The notes: generated from the letters alone by a model not told the origin. A DNA stretch of 7,734 nt from an uncultured beta proteobacterium (GCA_903834645.1 CAILKA010000325.1:1-7734); one strand, 5' to 3'; positions 1 through 6,511 are shown, counted from the stretch's first letter. Made by a program: numbers and translations.

Positions 1-671
1 ACCGCGTTCTCGGTCAGGCCCTTGGCGCGCGCGGTGCGCACGTAGTCCTGGCCGAGCTCGTCGAGGAAGAAGCTGCGGTACAGCCGCGTCTGCGGCGCCA
101 GGCCCACCATCACCGCCAGCAGCACCGGCAGCGGGGCGTAGGTGAGCAGATTGGTCCAGAAGCTGTCGCTCCAGCCCTGCACCGGGAACCAGCCGAGCTG
201 GAAGCCGAAGACGTACTGGCCGACGATGATGTAGACGAGGAAGCTGATCGACAGCGCCACGGTGGTGATGACCATGATGGTGCGGTCGGTGAGCGAGCCG
301 CGCCGGTAGGCCACCCACATCGCGATGGGCAGCGCCAGCAGCACGTCCAGGATCAGGATGGGCAGCATGACCGTCAAGGTGGCCGGCAGCCGCGAGGCAA
401 AGAGGTTGGCCACCGACTCGTTGGTGGCCCAGCTCTTGCCCCAGTCGAAGGAGACGATGCTCTGGAGGTAGATCCCGAGCTGCACCCACACCGGCTGATC
501 CAGGCCCAGCTGCTGGCGGATGGCCGCGATCTGCTCGGGCGTGGCGTTCAGGCCACCGAGGATCTCTGCCGGGTCGCCGCCGAAGTACTTGAAGAGGAAG
601 AACACCAGCAGCACCGCGCCGAGGAGGGTCGGCACCATCTGCCACAGGCGCCGCAGGATGTAAGCGGCCAT
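1..671 (-). CDS. ABC importer inner-membrane permease, DppB/OppB family (C-terminus cut by window edge)
   Basis: This is one of the two membrane subunits of a peptide/nickel/opine-type ABC importer, which forms the channel through the inner membrane. Reading leftward from the ATG at 671-669, 223 codons are open to the window edge with no stop. The family is usually a little over 300 residues, so about a third is missing. The N-terminus (MAAYILRRLW) leads into a first membrane helix at about residues 10-28. A periplasmic segment follows, with the family-typical LGLDQP at 55-60 and SFDWGKSW at 74-81. Further hydrophobic segments lie near 100-121, 131-155 and 174-194. The cytoplasmic coupling loop that contacts the ATPase begins at DYVRTARAKGL (209-219), a hallmark of DppB-type permeases. 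No Shine-Dalgarno sequence is evident, and the start is chosen because the reading begins at the canonical family N-terminus. The gene diverges from three binding-protein genes that probably feed it. The second permease and ATPases would be expected past the left edge. The substrate is unknown. Confidence 0.93.
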   Translation of the reverse strand, partial: MAAYILRRLWQMVPTLLGAVLLVFFLFKYFGGDPAEILGGLNATPEQIAAIRQQLGLDQPVWVQLGIYLQSIVSFDWGKSWATNESVANLFASRLPATLTVMLPILILDVLLALPIAMWVAYRRGSLTDRTIMVITTVALSISFLVYIIVGQYVFGFQLGWFPVQGWSDSFWTNLLTYAPLPVLLAVMVGLAPQTRLYRSFFLDELGQDYVRTARAKGLTENA

Positions 672-702
672 GGTGGGAAAGCCCAGGGATCGAAGACGCG
701 CG

Positions 703-708
703 AGTGTA
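703..708 (-). promoter_or_regulatory. Candidate -10 element for the permease gene
   Basis: On the minus strand this reads TACACT, close to the sigma-70 -10 consensus TATAAT. It sits about 32 bases upstream of the permease ATG, which would give a leader of roughly 25 bases. The hexamer 17 bases further upstream (GGAGGC) is a poor -35 match, so the assignment rests on the -10 and on position only. A regulator bound at the adjacent palindrome could make up for a weak -35. Confidence 0.28.
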
Positions 709-715
709 GGCCGCG

Positions 716-725
716 CCTGCGCAGG
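716..725. repeat. Perfect 10-bp palindrome CCTGCGCAGG
   Basis: The ten bases are self-complementary with no spacer. They lie within the spacer of the candidate minus-strand promoter, between its -10 and the expected -35 position, where a bound protein would affect permease transcription. In DNA this GC-rich, short GC palindromes arise by chance, so an operator role is only a possibility. Confidence 0.35.
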
Positions 726-772
726 GCCTCCCCCGCGTTTGCCCGTGGCCAAGCGCGCCCGAGGGGCATCCA

Positions 773-794
773 TTCCCGCGCCCGGGCGTGGGAA
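773..794. promoter_or_regulatory. 22-bp near-perfect palindrome, operator-like
   Basis: The two 11-base halves (TTCCCGCGCCC and GGGCGTGGGAA) pair at 10 of 11 positions, and the remaining position is a G-T wobble; there is no loop. It lies roughly midway between the divergent genes and between the two candidate -10 elements, a common place for a dimeric regulator controlling both directions. It is not followed by a T run on either strand, so an intrinsic terminator is unlikely. No regulator family is assigned, and no regulator gene is in the window. Confidence 0.4.
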
Positions 795-825
795 AACCGC
801 CAGACGGCACGCAGCCCTTGGCCGG

Positions 826-831
826 TAGACT
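826..831 (+). promoter_or_regulatory. Candidate -10 element for the binding-protein operon
   Basis: The hexamer TAGACT matches four of six bases of the sigma-70 -10 consensus, including the conserved TA start and final T. Transcription starting a few bases downstream would give a leader of about 70-75 bases before the ATG at 912. The hexamer at 803-808 (GACGGC) is a poor -35, so an activator or another sigma factor may be involved, or the true promoter may lie elsewhere in the region. Confidence 0.27.
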
Positions 832-911
832 GCGCGCACGGACCGGGTGGCCGCCTCGCTGTCCCGCTCGCCCCTTCCCTTGACGCCCGTTTTCTCCCGT
901 TGCACGAGCCG

Positions 912-2774
912 ATGCCTGTGAAGCCCTCCCTCGCGCTGGCGCTGGTCGCTGCCCTGGTCCTGGCCGCCGGCAGCACGGCGCCCACGCGCACGGCCGAGGC
1001 CTCGGCCTCCGCCCCTGCCGGCGCCCCGGCCCCTGGTGCGGCGCCCAAGACGCTGCGCTACGCCTTTCCGATCGCCGAGTCCAACTTCGACCCGGCGCAG
1101 GTCACGGACCTGTACTCCAACACCGTGATCGCGGGCATCTTCGACGCGCCGCTGGAGTACGAGTTCCTGGCCAAGCCCGTGCGCATCCGCACCGCCACCG
1201 CAGCGCAGATGCCCGAGGTCTCGAGCGACTTCAAGACCTTCACGATCCGCATCAAGCCGGGCATCTACTTCGCCGACGACCCGGCCTTCAAGGGCAAGCG
1301 GCGCGAACTCGTGGCGGCCGATTACGTCTACGCCATCAAGCGTCACTACGACCCGCGCTGGAAGAGCGGCAAGCTCTACCTGCTGGAGAACGCCAAGCTG
1401 CTGGGCCTGTCGGAGCTGCGCAAGGAGGTGATCGCCGCCAAGAAGCCCTTCGACTACGACCGCGAGGTGGAAGGCGCGCGGGCACTGGACCGCTACACCT
1501 TCCAGGTCAGGTTGGCCGAGTCGCAGCCTCGCTTCGTGCAGAACTTCGTGGGCGGCGCGATCCTCGGGGCGATGGCGCGCGAGGTGGTGGAGTTCTACGG
1601 CGACAAGATCGGTGAGCATCCCGTGGGCACCGGGCCCTTCCGCCTGGCGCAGTGGAAGCGCAGCTCCAAGCTCGTGCTGGAGCGCAACCCCAACTACCGC
1701 GAGGTGCTCTACGACGAGAACCCGCCCGAGGGGGATGCGGCGCGCCAGACCACCGCGGCGCGCTTCAAGGGCCGCAAGCTGCCTCTGGTGGACCGGGTGG
1801 AGATCTCGATCATCGAGGAGACGCAGCCGCGCTGGCTGTCGTTCCTCAACGCCGGGCAGGACCTGATCGAGCAGCTGCCCGCCGAGTTCACGAGCGTGGC
1901 CATCCCCAACAACCAGCTCGCGCCGAACCTGAAGAAGCGCGGCCTGCAGATGGAGCGCTACCCGCGCGCCGACGTGGCGGTGAGCTACTTCGGGATGGAG
2001 AACGCCGTGGTGGGCGGCTACGAGCCGCACAAGGTCGCGCTGCGCCGCGCGATCGCGCTGGGCGTGGACCTCGAGCGCGAGATCCGCCTCGTGCGGCGCA
2101 ACCAGGCCATCCCCGGCCAGGGCCCCATCGGCCCGGAGACTTATGGCTACGAGGCGGCCTACAAGTCGGAGATGAGCACCTACGACCCGGCGCGTGCCCA
2201 GGCCCTGCTGGACCTGCACGGCTACATCGACCGCAACGGCGACGGCTGGCGCGACCAGCCCGACGGCAAGCCGCTCGTGCTGGAGTACGCGACGCAGCCC
2301 GACCAGCAAAGCCGCCAGCTGATCGAGCTGTGGAAGAAGAACATGGATGGGCTGCGCATCCGCATCGAGTTCAAGACGGCCAAGTGGCCGGAGAACCTCA
2401 AGGCCAGCCGCGCGGGCAAGCTGATGATGTGGGGCGTGGGCTGGAGCGCGGGCGCGCCCGACGGCGAGACCTTCATCGGGCTGGGCTACGGGCCGAACAA
2501 GGGCCAGGCCAACCACTCGCGCTTCGACCGGGCGGAATACAACCGCATCTTCGAGGCGCAGCGCCAGATGCCCGACGGCCCGGAACGCCTGGCGTTGATG
2601 CACCAGGCGCGCGACATGATGGTGGCCTGGATGCCCTACAAGGTCCACGCGCACCGCATCGCCACCGACCTCGTGCACCCCTGGGTGATCGGCTACCACG
2701 CGAGCCACTTCCGGGGCCTGTTCTGGAAGTACGTGGACGTGGACCCGGCGCTGCAGGCGCAGAACCTGCCCTGA
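912..2774 (+). CDS. Periplasmic solute-binding protein, SBP_bac_5 family, copy 1 (Sec-type signal)
   Basis: This encodes the extracytoplasmic receptor of an OppA/DppA-type ABC importer (620 residues), which captures a solute in the periplasm and delivers it to the permease. The ATG at 912 is preferred over a TTG 12 bases upstream because it begins a normal signal peptide: K4, then a hydrophobic core at about 7-19. No lipobox cysteine or twin arginine is present. An Ala/Pro/Ser-rich linker (about 29-45) precedes the mature fold. Landmarks are FADDPAFKG near 118, HPVGTGPFRL (236-245), RNPNYR, VEISIIEETQPRWL (296-309), VGGYEPHKVALRRAI, a calcium-loop-like DRNGDGWRDQPD (440-451), and WGVGWSAGAPDG (507-518) in the region that usually contacts ligand. 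It is the first gene of a three-receptor tandem array and diverges from a permease gene. Over the FADDPAFKG block it is closest to copy 3; over the central block it is closest to copy 2. The ligand is unknown: peptides are the family's commonest, but opines, sugars, nickel or heme are possible. Confidence 0.93.
   Translation: MPVKPSLALALVAALVLAAGSTAPTRTAEASASAPAGAPAPGAAPKTLRYAFPIAESNFDPAQVTDLYSNTVIAGIFDAPLEYEFLAKPVRIRTATAAQMPEVSSDFKTFTIRIKPGIYFADDPAFKGKRRELVAADYVYAIKRHYDPRWKSGKLYLLENAKLLGLSELRKEVIAAKKPFDYDREVEGARALDRYTFQVRLAESQPRFVQNFVGGAILGAMAREVVEFYGDKIGEHPVGTGPFRLAQWKRSSKLVLERNPNYREVLYDENPPEGDAARQTTAARFKGRKLPLVDRVEISIIEETQPRWLSFLNAGQDLIEQLPAEFTSVAIPNNQLAPNLKKRGLQMERYPRADVAVSYFGMENAVVGGYEPHKVALRRAIALGVDLEREIRLVRRNQAIPGQGPIGPETYGYEAAYKSEMSTYDPARAQALLDLHGYIDRNGDGWRDQPDGKPLVLEYATQPDQQSRQLIELWKKNMDGLRIRIEFKTAKWPENLKASRAGKLMMWGVGWSAGAPDGETFIGLGYGPNKGQANHSRFDRAEYNRIFEAQRQMPDGPERLALMHQARDMMVAWMPYKVHAHRIATDLVHPWVIGYHASHFRGLFWKYVDVDPALQAQNLP
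1797..1837 (+). repeat. 41-bp exact repeat, unit in copy 1 (partner at 3698-3738)
   Basis: These 41 bases are identical to 3698-3738 in the second binding-protein gene and lie in the same reading frame, coding VEISIIEETQPRWL in both. Identity includes every synonymous third position, which is more than protein conservation alone requires, although strong G/C codon bias contributes. The matching stretch of copy 3 (from about 5555) has diverged in both protein and DNA. Confidence 0.85.
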
Positions 2775-2827
2775 GCCCGCTCCGAGCAGGCGCACCGCGC
2801 ACACCTTGACCGGCTGAACGACGCACG

Positions 2828-4666
2828 ATGATCGACCGCTCCCTCACGCGGCGCACGCTCGCGCGCCAAGCCGCCTACGCGGCGGCCTCGATGACCCTGC
2901 TGGGCGCCTCGCCGGTGCTGGCGCAGGCTCCCGGCAAGGCCGGCACGAAGGTGCTGCGCTACGTCTTTCCGGTGGCCGAGACGGGTTTCGATCCCGCGCG
3001 CATCGTCGACCTGTACTCGCGCATCGTCACGGCCCACATCTTCGAGAGCCTGTACACCTACGACCACCTGGCGCGGCCGGTGAAGATCCGGCCGGCCCTC
3101 GCCCAGGGGATGCCCGAGCACTCGGAGGACTACCGCACCTGGACCGTGAAGGTCCGCCCGGGCATCCTTTTCCAGGACGACCCGGCCTTTGGCGGCCAGC
3201 CGCGCGAGGTCACGGCGCAGGACTTCGTGTATGCGCTCAAGCGCTTCGCCGACCCGGCCAACAAGAGCCCCGTGGTGGCCGGGGTGCTGGAGCAGAAGTA
3301 CATCGGCCTGGCGGCCTTGCGCGAGAAGGCGCTCAAGGAGAAGAAGCCCTTCGACTACGACACCGAGATCGAGGGCATCCGGGCGCTGGACCGCCACACG
3401 ATCCAGTTCCGCCTGGAGGAGCCGCGCCCGCGTTTTGGCGACTCCCTGGCGGCGCACGATCTCTACGGCGCGGTGGCGCGCGAGGTGGTGGAGAAGTACG
3501 GCGATGCGATCCCTGCGCACCCGGTGGGCACCGGGCCCTTCCGGCTCGTGCAGTGGCGGCGCTCCTCGCTCATCGTGCTGGAGCGCAACCCGACCTACCG
3601 CGACGTGCGCTACGAGGCCGAGCCGGCGAGCGACGATGCCCAGGGGCAGGCTCTGCTCGCGCGCTTCAAGGGCCGGCGCCTGCCGATGATCGACCGCGTG
3701 GAGATCTCGATCATCGAGGAGACGCAGCCGCGCTGGCTCGCCTTCCTGAACGCCCAGATCGACTTCGTCAACGTGCCGGGTGAGTTCGTCAACCAGGCCA
3801 TGCCCAACGGCCGCGTGGCGCCCAACCTGGCCAAGGTCGGGATCCAGGGCTACCGCGCGCTCAATCCCGACTCCGCCTTCACGTACTTCAACATGGATGA
3901 CCCCGTGGTGGGGGGCTACACGCCGGAGAAGGTGGCGCTGCGCCGCGCCATCGGCCTGGCGATGGACGTGGAGCGCGAGATCCGCGTGATCCGGCGTGGC
4001 CAGGCGGTCCCGGCGCAGTCGATGGTGGTGCCGCACACGAGCGGCTACGATCCGGCCTTCAAGAGCGAGAACGGCGACTACGACCCGGCGCGCGCGCAGG
4101 CGCTGCTGGACCTGCACGGCTACGTGGACCGCAATGGCGACGGCTGGCGCGAGCGGCCCGATGGCAAGCCGCTCGTGCTGGAAGTGGCCACGCAGCCCGA
4201 CCAGACGAGCCGCCAGTTCGACGAGCTGTGGAAGACGAACATGGCGCGCGTGGGCATCCGCGTGAGCTTCTCCATCGGCAAGTGGCCCGAGCAGCTCAAG
4301 GCGGCGCGCGCGGGCAAGCTGATGCTGTGGACGCTCGGCTCCTCGGCCGCGGGCAGCGACGGGCAAAGCTCGCTCGCGCGCCTGTACGGGCCGCAGGCCG
4401 GCAGCCAGAACCTGGCGCGCTTCAAGCACCCGGAGTTCGACCGCATCTACCAGCGCATGAACGTCATCCCCGACGGCCCTGAGCGCGACGAGCTGTTTCG
4501 CCAGGCCAAGCTCATCGTCACCGCCTTCATGCCCTACAAGGTCACGGTGCACCGCTTCAACAACGACCTCGTCCATCCCTGGCTCGTGGGCTACCGCCGC
4601 CCGCTCTTCTGGCAAGAGTGGTGGCACATGGTGGACATCGACAACACCCGCCGGCCGGCGAAGTAG
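2828..4666 (+). CDS. Periplasmic solute-binding protein, SBP_bac_5 family, copy 2 (Tat-type signal)
   Basis: This is a second importer receptor of 612 residues, lying 53 bp after copy 1 with no terminator between them, so probably in the same operon. The N-terminus has a twin-arginine motif, TRRTLARQ (7-14), a hydrophobic stretch to about 27 and a good signal-peptidase site after VLAQA (ends at 34); this suggests export by the Tat system in a folded state. Shared landmarks are HPVGTGPFRL from 231, VEISIIEETQPRWL (291-304), VGGYTPEKVALRRAI and DRNGDGWRERPD (434-445). The usual ligand-contact block reads WTLGSSAAGSDG (501-512) and lacks the second tryptophan, the proline and the GLGYGPN continuation shared by copies 1 and 3, so its specificity may differ. 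It also lacks the LYLLENAKLLGLSEL-type segment conserved between copies 1 and 3. No strong ribosome binding site precedes the ATG. The ligand is unknown. Confidence 0.93.
   Translation: MIDRSLTRRTLARQAAYAAASMTLLGASPVLAQAPGKAGTKVLRYVFPVAETGFDPARIVDLYSRIVTAHIFESLYTYDHLARPVKIRPALAQGMPEHSEDYRTWTVKVRPGILFQDDPAFGGQPREVTAQDFVYALKRFADPANKSPVVAGVLEQKYIGLAALREKALKEKKPFDYDTEIEGIRALDRHTIQFRLEEPRPRFGDSLAAHDLYGAVAREVVEKYGDAIPAHPVGTGPFRLVQWRRSSLIVLERNPTYRDVRYEAEPASDDAQGQALLARFKGRRLPMIDRVEISIIEETQPRWLAFLNAQIDFVNVPGEFVNQAMPNGRVAPNLAKVGIQGYRALNPDSAFTYFNMDDPVVGGYTPEKVALRRAIGLAMDVEREIRVIRRGQAVPAQSMVVPHTSGYDPAFKSENGDYDPARAQALLDLHGYVDRNGDGWRERPDGKPLVLEVATQPDQTSRQFDELWKTNMARVGIRVSFSIGKWPEQLKAARAGKLMLWTLGSSAAGSDGQSSLARLYGPQAGSQNLARFKHPEFDRIYQRMNVIPDGPERDELFRQAKLIVTAFMPYKVTVHRFNNDLVHPWLVGYRRPLFWQEWWHMVDIDNTRRPAK
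3698..3738 (+). repeat. 41-bp exact repeat, unit in copy 2 (partner at 1797-1837)
   Basis: This is the second occurrence of the 41-base exact match, in frame in the second binding-protein gene. The flanking codons also agree apart from scattered changes. It could serve as a substrate for recombination between copies 1 and 2, which would delete or fuse the genes. Confidence 0.85.
4091..4134 (+). repeat. 44-bp exact repeat, unit in copy 2 (partner at 5948-5991)
   Basis: These 44 bases are identical to 5948-5991 in the third binding-protein gene and code for the same segment, ARAQALLDLHGYVDRN, leading into the DxNxDG loop. A single mismatch separates it from further identity on the left, and similarity continues with few changes on the right through the loop. 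The equivalent part of copy 1 (about 2190-2240) has the same protein motif but more synonymous differences. Confidence 0.85.
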
Positions 4667-4690
4667 CCGGCCCGTGCGCGCCGCCACGTG

Positions 4691-6511
4691 ATGAAGCGCC
4701 GCCGCCTGCTGCAGGGTGCCGCCGCGACGGCCGCGCTTGTTGCGGGCGTGCAGGCGGGCGCGAACGCACCGCCGGGATCGCCGGCCTCGCCCGGGGCGCG
4801 CAAGGTGCTGCGCCTGGCCTTCGTGTCGGCCGAGACCATCCTCGATCCGCCGCAGACGAACAGCGACGCCAACACGGTCACGCTGCTGGCCAACATCCTC
4901 GAATCCCCCCTGGCCTACGACTACCTTGCGCGGCCGGTGGCCCTCGTGCCGCGCACGGCGCAGGCGCTACCCGAGATCTCGCCCGACGGGCGCACGATCA
5001 CGGTGCGGCTGCGACCGGGCATCGTCTTTGCCGACGATCCCGCCTTCAAGGGCGTGCGGCGCGAGCTCGTCGCGCAGGACTACGTCTACACGATCAAGCG
5101 CTTCTACGACCCGCAGTACAACTCGGGCGACCTCTACCTCTTCGAAAACGCGAAGCTGCTGGGCCTGTCGGAGCTGCGCGCTGCGGCGTTGAAGTCGCGC
5201 AGGCCTCTTGACTACGACGCCGAGGTCGAAGGGCTGCGCGCGCTGGACCGATACACGTTTCGGCTGGTGCTGGGCGAGCCCAACCCGCGCTTCGTCTACC
5301 TGCTGGCCGACTCGGGCCTGACGGGCGCCGTGGCGCGCGAGGTGGTGGAGCACTACGGGCCCAAGGACATCGGCGACCACCCGGTGGGCACCGGGCCCTT
5401 TCGGCTCAAGAGCTGGCGCCGCGCCTCGCAGCTCGTGCTCGAGCGCAACCCGCGCTTTCGCGGCGACCCCTACCAGGGCAGCCCGGCCGACGAGCCGGCG
5501 GCACGCGAGATCGCGCAGCGCCTGGCAGGCCGCGCGCTGCCGCTCGTGGACGAGGTGGTGCTCGACGTGGTGGAGGAGGAGCAGCCCCGGTGGCTCTCGT
5601 TCCTTTCGGGCTCGCTGGGGTGGCTCGGGGTGCCGCCGGCCTTCGTCGCCGCGGCCGCGCCCGCCGGGCGGCTGGCGCCGTACCTGCAGAAGAAGGGGGT
5701 GACGCTGCAGCGCAACCTCGAGCCCTTCATGCAGATGAGCTACTTCTACATGGGCCACCCGCTCGTGGGCGGCTACACGCCGGGCAAGGTGGCGCTGCGC
5801 CGCGCGATCGCGCTGGCCTTCGACGGGCCGGCCTACATCGAGCGCGTGCTCGGTGGCCAGGGCATCCTCGCGCAGTCGCTCGTCTCGCCCTTCACCTCAG
5901 GCTACGACACCGCCTACCGCAGCGAGATGAGCGCGCACGACCCGGCCCGCGCGCAGGCGCTGCTGGACCTGCACGGCTACGTGGACCGCAACGGCGACGG
6001 GTTTCGCGAGCAGCCCGACGGCCAGCCGCTCGTGCTGCGCATGGCCAGCGCCGGCGGGCAGCGCGCGCGGCTGTCCAGCGAGCTGTGGAAGCGCTCGCTG
6101 AACCGCGTGGGGCTGCGCATCGAGTTCGACATCTCGACCTGGCCCGAGCTGCTCAAGAAGAGCCGCGCGGGCACGCTGATGATGTGGGGTTACGGCTGGA
6201 GCGCAGGCTCGCCCGATGGCGGCTTCTTCCTGGGGCTGGGCTACGGGCCCAATGCGAGTGAATCGAACGACGCGCGCTTCCAGTTGCCCGCCTACGACCG
6301 GCTCTACGAGCAGCAGATGCGGCTGCCCGACGGGCCCGAGCGCGAGGCACTGATGCGCCAGTGCAAGGACATGCTGACCGCCTACATGCCCTACAAGGTG
6401 CATGCGCACGCCATCAGCAACGTGCTGGTGCAGCCTTGGGTGAAGAACCTGTGGGTGCACCCCTTCATGCGCGACACCTGGCGCTTCATCGACGTGGAGC
6501 CTCGCCCGTGA
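4691..6511 (+). CDS. Periplasmic solute-binding protein, SBP_bac_5 family, copy 3 (Tat-type signal)
   Basis: This is the third tandem importer receptor (606 residues from the ATG at 4691; an in-frame GTG directly before it at 4688 would add one residue). It starts 24 bp after copy 2, so co-transcription is likely. The N-terminus KRRRLLQG (2-9) fits the twin-arginine pattern RRxLL, followed by a short hydrophobic segment and a probable cleavage site after AGANA (ends at 26). Landmarks are FADDPAFKG near 115, the LYLFENAKLLGLSEL segment it shares closely with copy 1, HPVGTGPFRL from 230, a diverged central block VVLDVVEEEQPRWL (289-302), VGGYTPGKVALRRAI, DRNGDGFREQPD (432-443) and WGYGWSAGSPDG (499-510). 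Its stop codon overlaps the start of the acetoacetyl-CoA synthetase gene, so the two are probably translationally coupled. The ligand is unknown; the copy 1-like pocket block suggests related ligands for copies 1 and 3. Confidence 0.92.
   Translation: MKRRRLLQGAAATAALVAGVQAGANAPPGSPASPGARKVLRLAFVSAETILDPPQTNSDANTVTLLANILESPLAYDYLARPVALVPRTAQALPEISPDGRTITVRLRPGIVFADDPAFKGVRRELVAQDYVYTIKRFYDPQYNSGDLYLFENAKLLGLSELRAAALKSRRPLDYDAEVEGLRALDRYTFRLVLGEPNPRFVYLLADSGLTGAVAREVVEHYGPKDIGDHPVGTGPFRLKSWRRASQLVLERNPRFRGDPYQGSPADEPAAREIAQRLAGRALPLVDEVVLDVVEEEQPRWLSFLSGSLGWLGVPPAFVAAAAPAGRLAPYLQKKGVTLQRNLEPFMQMSYFYMGHPLVGGYTPGKVALRRAIALAFDGPAYIERVLGGQGILAQSLVSPFTSGYDTAYRSEMSAHDPARAQALLDLHGYVDRNGDGFREQPDGQPLVLRMASAGGQRARLSSELWKRSLNRVGLRIEFDISTWPELLKKSRAGTLMMWGYGWSAGSPDGGFFLGLGYGPNASESNDARFQLPAYDRLYEQQMRLPDGPEREALMRQCKDMLTAYMPYKVHAHAISNVLVQPWVKNLWVHPFMRDTWRFIDVEPRP
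5948..5991 (+). repeat. 44-bp exact repeat, unit in copy 3 (partner at 4091-4134)
   Basis: This is the second occurrence of the 44-base exact match, in frame in the third binding-protein gene just before the codons of its DxNxDG loop. The shared synonymous sites between copies 2 and 3 here contrast with their lower similarity elsewhere, for example the central VVLDVVEEE block. Confidence 0.85.
6496..6499 (+). promoter_or_regulatory. Shine-Dalgarno sequence for the acetoacetyl-CoA synthetase gene
   Basis: GGAG lies 8 bases before the GTG at 6508, inside the last codons of the third binding-protein gene. It supports the GTG start, which otherwise rests on frame and family alignment. It is one of the few recognisable ribosome binding sites in the window. 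Confidence 0.6.

Larger units (their letters stand above)
672..911. other. Divergent intergenic region between permease and binding-protein operon
   Basis: These 240 bp separate two divergently transcribed transport units and must hold both their promoters. No convincing ORF lies here: the open frames that cross it are GC-driven shadows. Visible elements are weak -10-like hexamers facing each way, a perfect 10-bp palindrome and a near-perfect 22-bp palindrome between the two candidate promoters. No riboswitch, small RNA or T-tract terminator was recognised. The last 40 bases before the first binding-protein gene are pyrimidine-rich and lack a clear ribosome binding site. Confidence 0.6.

Noticed and set aside
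880..885. TTGACG as a -35 element for the first binding-protein gene
   Set aside because: The position 17 bases downstream (903-908, CACGAG) has no -10 resemblance and would place the transcription start at or past the start codon.
900..911. TTG at 900 as the start of the first binding-protein gene
   Set aside because: There is no ribosome binding site before it, and it would add HEP in front of an already well-formed signal peptide that starts at the ATG at 912.
912..1001. Lipoprotein signal in receptor copy 1 (VLAAGS resembles a lipobox)
   Set aside because: The essential cysteine is absent, so lipid attachment is not supported.
548..1048. Minus-strand open frame crossing the divergent intergenic region
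   Set aside because: It overlaps both the permease start and the first receptor's signal peptide, is Ala/Arg/Gly-rich and shows no domain.
1652..2809. A 385-codon plus-strand frame inside the first binding-protein gene
   Set aside because: It is an out-of-frame shadow with an Ala/Arg/Gly/Pro-rich translation, while the main frame carries all the SBP motifs.
2775..2827. Possible terminator or promoter between receptor copies 1 and 2
   Set aside because: The 53 bases contain no stable hairpin followed by a T run and no convincing promoter hexamers.
2693..4687. A 664-codon open frame on the minus strand opposite the second binding-protein gene
   Set aside because: It is rich in His, Arg, Leu and Ala with no recognisable domain and mirrors a clearly conserved SBP gene. 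Long antisense frames are expected opposite GC-rich genes whose third positions are G or C.
912..6511. Assignment of the receptors as YejA (microcin C/oligopeptide receptor), based on length near 600
   Set aside because: The inserted block between RNPxYR and the VDRVE-type strand, and the permease N-terminus, do not read like YejA/YejB. Only the broad SBP_bac_5 and DppB families are supported.
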